A stretch of DNA of 64,000 nt from Artocarpus heterophyllus (lineage: Eukaryota; Streptophyta; Magnoliopsida; Rosales; Moraceae): NCBI GenBank assembly GCA_025403435.1, contig CM046340.1:27040210-27104209 (forward strand). Direction: 5' to 3'. The notes under the pieces were generated by a model that was not told where the DNA came from, searched no databases, and was given only the letters and a program-made list of their open reading frames with translations. This document shows, in pieces, positions 12,323 through 22,635 of the stretch (position 1 is its first letter; each line of letters starts with the position of its first letter). The translations under genes and the position numbers were made by a program.

Positions 12323-14001
12323 AATTTCCCCACACTTAACCTTTGCTTGTCCTCGACCAAACTTAAGACAAAAAATAAGATAATAAAAACATAGACAACG
12401 AAAACTAACCATCCAACCTTTTACCTTAGAGAACAATAAAAGTTATGGACTTGAAATCAAACAAGTATTGCATTAAATCAATTAGTTATTCTCAAGATAT
12501 ATAACAATTATACTATGTGTGTAATTAGCCATTGGTATCAATATTGAAACAATACATGCTTAGCAAAAGGTAAACCCTTGTAGTCCTCATAAAAACTGTC
12601 ACTCAATCTTGGTTGAAAGGATCAAATACCATAGGCTACCCCTTTAGTACGAATCTCCACTACGCTTAAGGAAACACTTGAAATCAAAAAGGTCTTCGAT
12701 ATGGGTTGTAACAGGACCAAGGGTAGTGGTTAAAAGAAAGAAAGGATATGAGAATTACAAGGTCCTAAAGACTTTACAGAGTTACAGTTATTGTAGAATT
12801 CTTCAATAATACTTATCAAAAACCCACAAAAAATCTTACATAGGCCGTATATAACAGTGTTAGGCCCTTATATCATTCTAATCAACTTTATAACACCTAA
12901 AATATGATAAGAAAGCTCAAGACAATTATTCTCTTATTTTTCTTTTTTTATCTCTTTTTTTTTATTTTTTTTCTTCTTTATATTTTTTCTTTTATTTTTT
13001 TCTTTCTTTCTTTTTTGTAATTTGATTTTTTTTCTTGAGCTACCTTTCCAAAAATTCTCGCTCTTACTTTCTTTTGATTCGATTTTCTCCCCCATACTTA
13101 TCATTTATCCTTAAACCAAGTCCTTGCAAAATCTCCTGTGAACATGAAATAAGTCTCTAAACTCCAACTTATCTTTAGAACAAGGGTAAAGGATATAAAT
13201 GTAAATGGGTTAGGTAAGGAGATAATGTAGTTAGTCAAATAAAAAGGCCTATATGAAAGGCTCAACTTGGCTTATTAGGGGATGTCCTCTTGGAAAATCA
13301 ATCGGGGCTTTGGCTAATTTGGCCTTGGTGCTACAGAACCTAGCGCCTCAAATCTTTTTTCAAGTGACACTCAATCAACCTTTTGCCTCGAAAGACCTCC
13401 CTGACAAGACAAAATTAAAAATCAGAATTAGAATAAGGGTATAAGAATCTATTTAATCTAACATGTGCATCTCATTACCAAATAACATGGCTATGTGCAT
13501 TAAATGTGAGTATAATTATTATAAAACATATTAACAAAAGAATAACATCATGATTCAAAACAATACTCATCATCAATCAAAGCCATAAAAATTAGTGCTT
13601 AGTTCTCATCAATGAAGTTGGAAGGTATCTTAAGACTCAAAAATGACACAAAACCCTAAACTAAAGCAAAATCAAAAGCAAAAATTTTGAAAAAAAATTT
13701 CAATTTTTTTAGAAAACAAAAAAAAATCCTAAATCCTTCTCCACACACTTAAACCTTCAATTGTCCTCAATATAAGACAAAGCATAGAAGAAAAGAGACA
13801 ACTATATACACAAAGCAAAACAAACAAAAACAATGAAAACAATAAATTAAAAAAATATAGGGAAGAAGAGTAATATAGATCAAATCTATGTTGATGTGCT
13901 CTCCATCTGTTAGGTTAGCTTTTATAAAGCATTTAGTTTAATGTCCTCAGCATGACGTGGAGAAGCGGCCATCAAGGAACGGCTTCCACCCATGACAGGT
14001 G

Positions 14002-14711
14002 TCATAAAACACCACCATGGGTCTTCATTATTAATATCACAAGCTTGGCAAGATGTGGAACAATTATGCATGTCGTACCAACTTGACTCCATTTTGTTGA
14101 ATGTGCTTGGGAAGAGAACTCCAAGTCTTGCCTAAGCTTGTAGATGATGTATGGTGTTGGTGGCGCCAATGGGAAGAAGGGATCTGTCAAGTGGTGTATA
14201 AGTTGTAACCATCGATGATGTCAAATCAATGGTCTCATTTGCCTCTTCATCCTCCAACTGGTCTTATGATTTGGTTTCATGAAGGAATTCTTCCAATAAT
14301 AACCCTTCCAATTCTTTTCACTCTCCACTTGATTCTCCAAAACTATGTTTAAGATTTGATCTTTATAGAACTCTTGGCTTCGGATGGACGTATCATGACT
14401 TAGAAGGTGTAAATCATCCTCAACCACATGAGAGTCTAAGTCTCCAGAACCATGTTTGAGATTTGATCTTTATAGAACTCCTAGCTTTGGATGGATGTTT
14501 CGTGACTTAGAAGGGGTAAATCATCCTCAACCACATGAGAGTCTAAGTGTTGAGCTAAAACAACGTCAAAGGTTTCTATATGATCATCTCGAGGCTTGAT
14601 TACCTCTAGAAGCTCAAATTCCCATGAAACTCCCATGTTAGGCAAATAACTCTCCCAATTGAAGTTGTTTGAGTCATCATCATCCTCATGCCATATCTTA
14701 TTTTCCACCAT
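14002..14711 (-). pseudogene. Gag-like spacer frames of the LARD-like element, unknown function
   Basis: Three short minus-strand frames (14481-14711, 14221-14427, 14002-14190) contain acidic, Trp-rich peptide such as MVENKIWHEDDDDSNN. The motif HVVEDDLPLLSHETSI occurs twice, once in each of the first two frames, because of a 107-bp tandem duplication. No catalytic domain is visible. I do not recognise a conserved family and give no function. Confidence 0.4.
14345..14552. repeat. 107-bp tandem duplication
   Basis: Two units start at about 14345 and 14452. Each contains AGATTTGATCTTTATAGAAC, GACTTAGAAGG and CATCCTCAACCACATGAGAG with few differences. The duplication accounts for the repeated peptide in the spacer frames. 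Confidence 0.85.
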
Positions 14712-15373
14712 TTAACTATCAACTTTTTCCTTCAACCTACTCATAATGCTAGCCAATTGATCGATATGGCTTTGCAAATTATCGAGGCTAGCGGTCTTCT
14801 CCTCTTGAAATTATAATGTGTTCGTAGCCAAGACCTTAACTAGGTATTCAAGATATGTGCCTGTAGGTGGTTGGTCTATCAAGGCTCCTCTATTTACGGC
14901 TTCTAAGCCCATCTCATATGTTTAAGGGTCAACCCATGGCTCTCGATTATAGTAATTGTCCTCCTAACCTTGGTTGGTCCTTGAACAATTCCAATTCCAA
15001 TAATTATACTTCATAATGTCTTCCAACATGAAGTAGGCTTCATCTATAATTGTTGGTAGAAAGAAACAGTGCTATTACCTCTTTCAACATAATGACTTGT
15101 TGTCACACATAAGCCGCTGAGGAAGAATTGTAGTTGCCAATCCTTTAAGCACCCATGATATGAAAACCAGATGAGCAAATATTTGTATCTCCACCAAGCA
15201 CTGTGGAACAACTCTGAGTATCATTAGGCAAAACTTATGAAGACCCATCGATGCAACATCTCGAAATATCTCGCGCAAAATAAACACAAAAACAAAATTT
15301 AAAAACACAAAAGAAAAATTAAAGAAAACTAATAAAAAATAGAAACAAAAAAAATAATAATTTATTAGATAAC

Positions 15374-15392
15374 AATCCTCGCGATCGTGCCA
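15374..15392 (-). other. Degenerate primer-binding site of the LARD-like element
   Basis: The minus strand reads TGGCACGATCGCGAGGATT, five bases from the LTR edge. It resembles a decayed TGGCGCCGTTGCCGGGGAT, the site complementary to plant tRNA-Asp that many Ty3/gypsy-related elements use. Only about 12 positions match, so the tRNA assignment is tentative. Confidence 0.5.
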
Positions 15393-15397
15393 AATTT

Positions 15398-17285
15398 TGT
15401 ATCTTAGGGGATACCAAATTAGACGTTACTTAAAGTGTAGTTGTAGTCAAGTTTAGTGTTCCGTAAGGATCGTTCCCATAGAAAATTGGATCTAATTAAA
15501 ATTATTGACACAAAAACCTAAGAAACAATAAAACTAGACATAATTGGGGGACTTTGAAATTAATTAACGAAATAACAAAATTAAATAAAATAAAAGGAAA
15601 ATAAAACAACAGAAGATACTAATAATTGAATTGGTTAAAGAATCATTCGCCACCACTAAACAATAACCATATAATTAATCACAAAATCATTCCCAATCTT
15701 CCATTGAAACTACCAACACAATTTGGGGATTTTGGAATTAGTTAACTAAATAACAAAGCTAAATAAAAAAAAGGAAATAAATAAACAAAAGACAATAATA
15801 ATTGGATTGGTTAAAGGTTCATTCACTACCATTAAACAATAAGCATACAATTAATCACAAAATTATTCCCATTCTTTCATTGAAACTACCAACCGTAGAT
15901 AACAGCAAGCTCTTCAATCCCAATCTTTCCTTAGTTTGTAGATTTAATAAGATAATCGCTCTATTAAACCCCTTTTCACTAAACAACTTAAAACTAGCTC
16001 TCTAGATTTAATCTAAAGAAAGCATTAAATTGAGAAAGATAGGTTGATCAAGGCAACAATCACACAAACTTGGATTATTTAATCTAGGCTATGCTCTAGA
16101 TGAAATCATACGAAAACTTGGCCATAATCAATGACCACAATTCATTACTAATGATTAGAATAACTAGACAGTTATGGATCAAGCATCCCAATCCAGTAAT
16201 AGAATAGTTTCAAGTCCCATACAGTTGGTTACCTAAAAAACAAGAAAATAATCATAAACAACAAAAATAGACTAACATAAACAGTCTTAATTGGAAAACC
16301 AGAAAATAATTCTATAAATTGATCATAAAATCATGTTTAGGGTTTTGAATTTCCCTTGAATAAAAAAATAAAATAACATAACTAAAAAATAAAATAAGTA
16401 AAAGAACAGATTTTGGAGCCAAAAATCCTTCTATGTAGTTGGTTCTTCTTAGCTTTCACCAGAGCTCTCTTCTTTTCATTTTTCTTCTTCGTCATCTCCT
16501 AAGACTAAAAATAACTAAGAAAAAGCTAAAAAACTGATATACTTATACGAAAATTGATAGAAAAACTAATCCAATTTGTGTTCTAAGTGAGGTATTTATA
16601 GGTTTTAGTCTTAAGAGTTGAAAAAAGGCAACATTAGGTAAATTTTTAGTCATGCATGAAGCCATGAGACGAGGGACGCATGGGGGCGAGCTGTTTGGGG
16701 CACTGCCACACATGGATGTAAGTTTTCGTACAAGGATCTAGCCTCACGCAGGGGCAGGCCTGAATCCACATGGCTACGTGTATGCTGGATGACTTCTTCT
16801 CGTGCACGGGGGTGAGCTTTGTTGCTTGTAACCATGCAAAACATTGGGCACTGGGCTTCATTTTTTTTCTTCCACTCAAGGCCATGCGCTTCTTGGTTTG
16901 CAGGTTTCACATGCAGCCCATTAGTGCATCTGCATGAGAGTTTATCAATGACCATACCTGCTCTCTGTACTCAGGCGCGATGCGGTGAATTTTCCTTATG
17001 GGGGCATAGAAATTTTCAACTAAAATTTTTTATTTTACCCTAAAAATCTTCAAAACTTTACCCTAAAAATCTTCAAAACTTCAATTTTTTCCCCCAGTTG
17101 ACCTCCAAAGTGAATAATGATAATTTAAGCTCTAAATTTTGCTCTTTTTCATCCATTTTTCATCTTTTTACCTTTAAACACTTGCAAAACACAATAAACT
17201 ATAATTAAAACACAAAATACTCAAGAATTAGCAAGGAAATATGAGAAAATTAATTAGAAGATTATAGTCAATTGAACACTTATTA
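15398..17285 (-). repeat. 5' LTR of the LARD-like element (1.89 kb, with internal duplication)
   Basis: This LTR matches 10661-12322 from TGTATCTTAGGGG to CACTTATTA on plus. The terminal CA has become TA. It is about 225 bp longer, mainly because a 179-bp block is duplicated in tandem at 15536-15893. Open frames here such as 16646-16955 are chance frames in LTR sequence. Confidence 0.82.
15536..15893. repeat. 179-bp tandem duplication inside the 5' LTR
   Basis: Both units carry AATAATTGRATTGGTTAAAG, a TTCATTCRC word, AATTAATCACAAAAT and CATTGAAACTACCAAC in the same order. The sister LTR has only one unit (about 10783-10965), so the duplication is specific to this LTR. Confidence 0.85.
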
Positions 17286-19306
17286 GGGACTATAGTGTCT
17301 ATTGGTTAGATTGAGACACTTATTGTTTGGTGAAGATTCGTCAGTATGCAGACATGTTTTCTTATAGGCCTAGCAGACGACTCATAGTGTACGTAACTAT
17401 ACGCGCATTATATATTTTTTTTATGACATGACGGTTCAATGAAAACTTTATATGTCCATACATGATGCCACTATTTTGAATTGCAAAGTTTCTACTTATT
17501 GGGCATTACCTCGTATAGTTCTTGTGATGAAGTTGAGGTCACATCTTAGAAATGATGGTTAAAAAGTTGACCGGCACGCTCCCAAACTCACAACTCCGCG
17601 TATTTGTATACTGCTAACTTTACATGGGCATACTTTTGTTTAAACACATATTTTGGTGTTTATGAGAGGTAAATTACTGTAAATATTTATCGCTGACCCA
17701 TCTTTTGTAGGCAAAGATCTATAGTTGTTTATAAATTACAAGGTTTTCAAAATTTTCAAATTTGCCTAATATTTTCTTAAATAATTATATTGGTTTTAAA
17801 GACAGTCGAATGCTACCCATCTTAGTTAAACCCAACCAGTGTGATCAAGATAGGCAGATGTTACAGCCACACATAAAAAAGCATTTACAATGTATACCAG
17901 CCCCTTTAATGAGTATAAGAGTAAAATATCCATTTTACCCCTAAAAATACTGTTGGGCTTCCGCGCCTTTTTTCTTTTTCTTTCCTTCTCCACTTTGCTT
18001 CTGCCGCTAGCCCCATTGCCTGCCGCTCAACAAAATCGTTAAGCTCAAAGGAGTTCCAAAGTCGTCCAAAAATCTTCACACTTCTTTGCTGTGAGATTGG
18101 GGTTGTGCCAATGCCGTTGAAGTCTGAGCATCGATGACCTCGAAGGATTGTTGACGCCATTTGAAATCTCAATGCTTCAAATCCAGATGTATCATCAGAA
18201 CCCACGACTTTCGACTCTAGATCCATCGTCACCACCTATGCCTGCACTAACCAGATTAGCATCATGCTTCACCTCTCTATCTCCACCAATGGATCTCCTC
18301 TCCGCTCGAGATCTTTTTTCAATCGTGATCACTCAAAGGAGATCCCTTCCCATTGTCACGGATCTCACAGTGGGTGAATAGAGGCAATCTTCATCGTGGT
18401 ATTTGCTAAACCAGAGAGATTTCTGCTGGAGGGAATATCGGTCGTTTTATTTATTTTTTTTTCTTGATTATTGTATTTCTATTTGGTATCACGGTGGATA
18501 CCATTGGTTACCAGCTAGGATGACAGCATGTACTAGCTGGTAACCAATATCGTGGCTGAATGCCTGCTAGTAACACAGCAGATTCCAACCAAAATCTTGA
18601 AGAAATATTTGAAATATTAAATATAACGTGATGATGTGATGATATAGCTTTGGCATTCTTTATAATTTTTGGGTAGCAGGCATATCTATAATGAGCCCAA
18701 AGTAAATAGCATCCTTGAAAATCGTTTAGTCTTTTCCAAATTTTATTCCATATTCCCTTCTCATTTTTTCCTTTTATATCTTTCTCCTCTCTCTCAGATC
18801 TCTCTCATTTGTCATTTCTCTCTCCTTTCTCCTCTCTCCTCTCTCCTCTCTCCTCTCCGGCAATGCTACTGTAATATCTACAACTTGCTATTGAAGATCA
18901 TGGAAAAGTAGAAGATTCTAGAAGCACTACAAGCTCCTAAGACATTTCCATGACGAGCAGCAGTTGGGAAGAGATTCTAGTAATTATGGTGTCAGAGGCT
19001 GTGGTCGAGGTTACCAAAATCCTTAGCGCCTGAAGGTTCAACTACCACGGAGATTTCGTTGGCACAGAAGAGGTAGAATTAAGTTAGGAGGAACAACAAG
19101 GGAGGGAGAAATTTTAAAGGAGACAGAAACAAGGGATGCAACAGACGGAGAGAGAAATCGTTGCCATGGGGAGGGGGTTAAGGATTTTTTTTATATCCAA
19201 GATATGCTACTAATTTTCTTTTCTCAAAACTATGCTATTAATCTCAAGTTCAAATCGTAAGAACAACTAGCAAAATATTAAAAAAAATCTATGTTATTAA
19301 TTTTTA
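17286..19306. other. Intergenic, no gene recognised
   Basis: Open frames at 17762-18381 and 18669-18911 have low-complexity or Ser/Leu-rich translations without recognisable domains. A CT-rich run lies at about 18783-18856. A perfect 15-bp inverted repeat is at 18503-18548. Confidence 0.55.
18503..18548. repeat. Perfect 15-bp inverted repeat, 16-bp loop
   Basis: The left arm ATTGGTTACCAGCTA (18503-18517) and right arm TAGCTGGTAACCAAT (18534-18548) are exact reverse complements. Pairing may extend outward with mismatches (CACGGTGGATACC versus ATCGTGG). Confidence 0.75.
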
Positions 19307-19739
19307 AGGTTAATTATATAATTATACTTTTTAGTTTCAATTATTTTTTAATTTATCTTTTTATTTTTAAAAACTATAAAAGTGTCTTTTAAATTTAAAT
19401 TTTTTTTTCAATTTTATCCTTATAAATAAAAAAATTAAGCAAAACGACATAATTACTGGTAAACAGTTATTTTAAGAAAATGTTCTTAAGTATTATGACT
19501 TTTTTAAATGTTAAAATATCTTTTTTAAATTTTCTTAAGAAGACAAATATATTTGAAAAATAAACTTGTCTAATTAAGGGTATGTTTGTTTTATCTTTAT
19601 TTATTTATCCAAAAAGTTTACAAGGGATAAAACTAAAACAAGTTTTTCAAATTTAAAAGATATCTTTATAGTTTCTTAAAACAGATATATAAATTAAAAA
19701 ACAGTTAAAATTAAAAGATATAATTATGTAATTAACCCT
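19307..19739. mobile_element. MITE with about 110-bp terminal inverted repeats, probably Mutator-like
   Basis: The left end AGGTTAATTATATAATTATA... and the reverse complement of the right end align over about 110 bases, including CTATAAARRTRTCTTTTAAATTT. Flanking 9-mers TAATTTTTA (19298-19306) and CAATTTTTA (19740-19748) match at 8 of 9 positions, which fits a 9-bp target-site duplication. The element has no coding capacity. Confidence 0.72.
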
Positions 19740-19933
19740 CAATTTTTATTCTCTTCTCTAACTATGCTATATCAATCCTCTTAAAAAATATGGACAAGCC
19801 GTTAGAAAATTTTTCAAGGCCCAAACCCACTAACCCAAACTCAAAACAGAGTGAATTTGAGTTGCCCATTGGGATTGAGGGGCACCAGTTGGCAAATTAG
19901 TAGGCAAAAAAGCACCTGCATATCCCGATGGAG

Positions 19934-20011
19934 TTTTGAGCCGTCAGAAACAAAATGTGGGCCCCACCAACCCATTCTTTGGGCCCACACTTTGTTTTTG
20001 ACGGGTCAAAA
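19934..20011. repeat. 31-bp inverted repeat (hairpin) with 16-bp loop
   Basis: The left arm 19934-19964 (ends AAAATGTGGGCCC) and the right arm 19981-20011 (starts GGGCCCACACTTTGTTTTTG) are near-perfect reverse complements. It may be a small fold-back element or the core of one. Confidence 0.75.
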
Positions 20012-20284
20012 CCTTGTGGGATGAAATAGGTTTTTTCTAGGTAAAATTATCATCCTTAATAAAACAGATATATACAGAACTTAGACTTAGAATTAGTGTG
20101 TTAAATTGGAAGTCAAACGTTGATTTCAAATTAGAATATAGCGCATTACAAGAAGGTATGTTGATCTTGCACTAGAACACACTTTGGGATTAGGTCGACA
20201 AAGTAAGGAAGGCATCTTTGGTGCTCAACGCTATTCGGGTCCACAAGATTGGTTAACCTATTTATGTTCAAGAGGTTGCCTCGT

Positions 20285-20306
20285 TCTCTCTCTCTCTCTC
20301 TCTCTC
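20285..20306. repeat. (CT)n microsatellite
   Basis: An uninterrupted CT dinucleotide run of about 11 units lies roughly 520 bp beyond the 3' end of the F-box gene. Confidence 0.9.
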
Positions 20307-20825
20307 GAGTTGCGTTAAGGCGATGAGCCTTCCCCTATCCTTTGGTCGCTTGTGAGGCACTGAACGAAAGCTTTCAAGGGACTAAAAGGTCTATACCCAT
20401 CATTGAGCAAGAAAAGCATTCGTCGGTTTATGACAGTAGATGGTAGTGAAATTATTCTGAATATAGTGTGTTTCCTTCCTGATATCTTCAAGAATAGCAG
20501 CATCCATACGAGTAAACGTAAATTTTAATTACTTAGATTTGCATGTCAATATTCGATCAGTTATTGAAACAAAACCATAAAAATAAAACCATAAAGAAAC
20601 AAAAACTAAATGTTAACGCCAACGTCTCAGGAGCAAAACCTTCAAAGAAGTTTGTAGAAAGATGACTATTGCACTAAAGCACAATCAATTCCCATAAGTT
20701 CTCTCAATTGCCAAAATTGTTGTTGTTGTTTTTTTTTTTTTTTTTGGTTAGTTTCTACACCCAAGCGTCTAAGCTTAAAGGGATAAAAAGCCAAAAAAGA
20801 AGCTGCAACAGCTGTGCCTGCTATG

Positions 20826-21962
20826 TCAATGGCTGAGTGGAATCAAGCTCAAGGAGTAAGGTAGTACCGTTGGAAAAAAGATGGAGCTCGAACCCAACTT
20901 GGAAGTCTCACAAACCACCTGCATCCTGTTGGTCTCAAAGTGATGCAGGTAGATCTTTGCAGAAACCCTCATCAACAACAACCCATCTTTGAAAGCCAAG
21001 GGATTCACCCATGGTGTGTCATAAGCACCTATCACTCTTTCGTATAAATTGCAAAGAAACCGCGGATGTTCTTTCTCCATTGCCTCCAGTGGTTTCGAGT
21101 ACTTGAGTGTCCATTTGCATTCAAAAGAATCCTCAAGACGCCATAAATGAAGCCCTTCTTCAGAAATCACGACATAATGAAGTTGGCCTTCATATTCTCC
21201 AATGCATGCTTGAGGAATGCTCTCAAATTCCACAGCTGGAACGGGTACCGAGATCAACCAAGATAGCTCCTTGTCTAAATCAAATGTGAGGATGCTATCG
21301 CCATCAGTTAACCAGTGTAATATTCCTCCAATGTAAATGCCTTTGTTTTTAGACAAACTTTTATTGCATTTGCAAATTTCATTTGATTTCCTCCATGCCC
21401 CTGCTTCTGAAGAGTATATCTCAAATGTGTAGCAAATCTCCTCTTCAATCTCAAATTGCTGAGCCCTCACCAGTTTGAAATTGGTACCAATGTCCACAGC
21501 ATCTTGAGATGGATCAAATGCCAAGGCCACACTGCTATCCTTGTCAAGGTCAGCACATCTCAACGTGACAAATTCCTTGTTCACGGGATTGCATATGTAG
21601 ATGACCGGGTGCTGAGTAGGGAAGCAACTCCTGCAACAAACGAGACCATTGCACGATGCTGAGACAACAACGTCCTCAGGAAGGAAATCAAAGACAGTTT
21701 GCTTCACTTCAAAACTTTCCTTTTCAACTGGAATGTAACTGACAGTTTTGATATCTTCATCATAATACTGGAACTTCTCTTGAAGGATGAATCCTGACAC
21801 ACTGAGTTCTGTCTTTCTTAACTGAGCCTGGATGAAACGACGGTCAGAGATTAGGTTGTTCCACCCTTTGGAAACACATTTGAGTCCAAGCAAAATCCTT
21901 GTAGGTAATTGGGATAGCACATCGAAGAATACGTCATCGTTTAAGTATCGAAATTTTCCCAT
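20826..21962 (-). CDS. F-box protein with F-box-associated domain (378 aa)
   Basis: This is an intact single-exon frame. The F-box is at residues about 5-50: YLNDDVFFDVLSQLPTRIL, then LKCVSKGWNNLISDRRFIQ, with the LP.K/R..L..., C.K.W pattern. In this family that part binds SKP1 in an SCF ubiquitin ligase. The remainder (about 90-370) looks like the beta-propeller-like F-box-associated region that selects the target: NGLVCC, YICNPVNKEF, ALAFDP, FEIYSSEAGAWRKS, GGILHWL. Length and layout resemble plant F-box proteins of the At5g49610/At5g07610 kind; that is family-level only, and the substrate is unknown. I chose the ATG at 21960-21962. Just upstream on minus is TGTCTTTCAG|GAAATGG, a good splice acceptor, so a 5'-UTR intron is likely. 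Confidence 0.88.
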   Translation of the reverse strand: MGKFRYLNDDVFFDVLSQLPTRILLGLKCVSKGWNNLISDRRFIQAQLRKTELSVSGFILQEKFQYYDEDIKTVSYIPVEKESFEVKQTVFDFLPEDVVVSASCNGLVCCRSCFPTQHPVIYICNPVNKEFVTLRCADLDKDSSVALAFDPSQDAVDIGTNFKLVRAQQFEIEEEICYTFEIYSSEAGAWRKSNEICKCNKSLSKNKGIYIGGILHWLTDGDSILTFDLDKELSWLISVPVPAVEFESIPQACIGEYEGQLHYVVISEEGLHLWRLEDSFECKWTLKYSKPLEAMEKEHPRFLCNLYERVIGAYDTPWVNPLAFKDGLLLMRVSAKIYLHHFETNRMQVVCETSKLGSSSIFFPTVLPYSLSLIPLSH

Positions 21963-22529
21963 TTCCTGAAAGACACTAAGAATTAAGCATTTAATTCAAC
22001 CTGTGCAACTAAAGCGTGCAGGACAGAATGCCTGTTGAAATTCAGTTACAGAATTTTATTGATATGCAATATATAATATCCCAAAATAATTTCTATGAAC
22101 TGCTAATCAAATTGCTTTTTTCTTTTTCATGCATAAAATCTAGCTCAGAAATGATTGTAACTGTCATCGCCCCAGCAAAAATGGTAAGCTAGCATGTAAT
22201 AATTAGTGCCATTGAACTAATTAAATGAATGATCGTAAGAATCTCAATCTTGAAATCATTCAGATCCCAAATACACGTTGAGACTATATATATGCTCAGA
22301 TCCTAAACATATGTTATGGCTGTATACATGCTTTAGCCTCCATAAAAATGCATCGCAATAGTGCATAAGAATAAAACTTCTGAATTTTAGTCCACTCTCA
22401 TAGATAACAGCACACTTACGACGAACCTATAAAGTATAAACTAGAACATTGTACGAGGCATGCTTGATTATGCTCACATTAGGACGCAAAAATATGCATG
22501 GTCACTTCCACTTGAAAGAAAAACTAACA

Positions 22530-22635
22530 TGACGTTTGGTTTGTAGTTTTCTTCTATATTTCAAACTATTTTGTTACAGTATTTACTCTCACAAAAATTT
22601 AAATTTCTACTCAAAACTACATATCAAACGGGCCT
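22530..22635. mobile_element. Small fold-back MITE (about 105 bp) upstream of the F-box gene
   Basis: The left end ACGTTTGGTTTGTAGTTTT and the reverse complement of the right end (CCCGTTTGATATGTAGTTTT) form an inverted repeat of about 20 bases, with weaker pairing inside. No clear target-site duplication was found. Confidence 0.55.

Larger units (their letters stand above)
12323..15397 (-). mobile_element. Internal region of a non-autonomous LARD-like LTR element
   Basis: Three kilobases separate the two LTRs, and no reverse transcriptase, integrase or protease motif can be read in any frame. Minus-strand fragments with gag-like or spacer character are visible. They include a WNW-rich stretch near 14985-15010, a short amphipathic stretch near 14740-14830 (DNLQSHIDQLASIMSRLKE) and acidic frames at 14002-14711. 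The rest is AT-rich, with a long pyrimidine run at 12930-13030. Such elements must use enzymes from related autonomous copies. The 3'-end signature (GAGGACAAGCAAAGG...AAGTGTGGGG on minus, 12328-12354) has a second diverged copy at about 13739-13766, suggesting internal duplication or nesting. Confidence 0.72.

Noticed and set aside
16646..17043. Overlapping frames on both strands around 16.8 kb
   Set aside because: They lie wholly inside the 5' LTR of the LARD-like element; the sister LTR (about 11740-11979) has a different broken frame.
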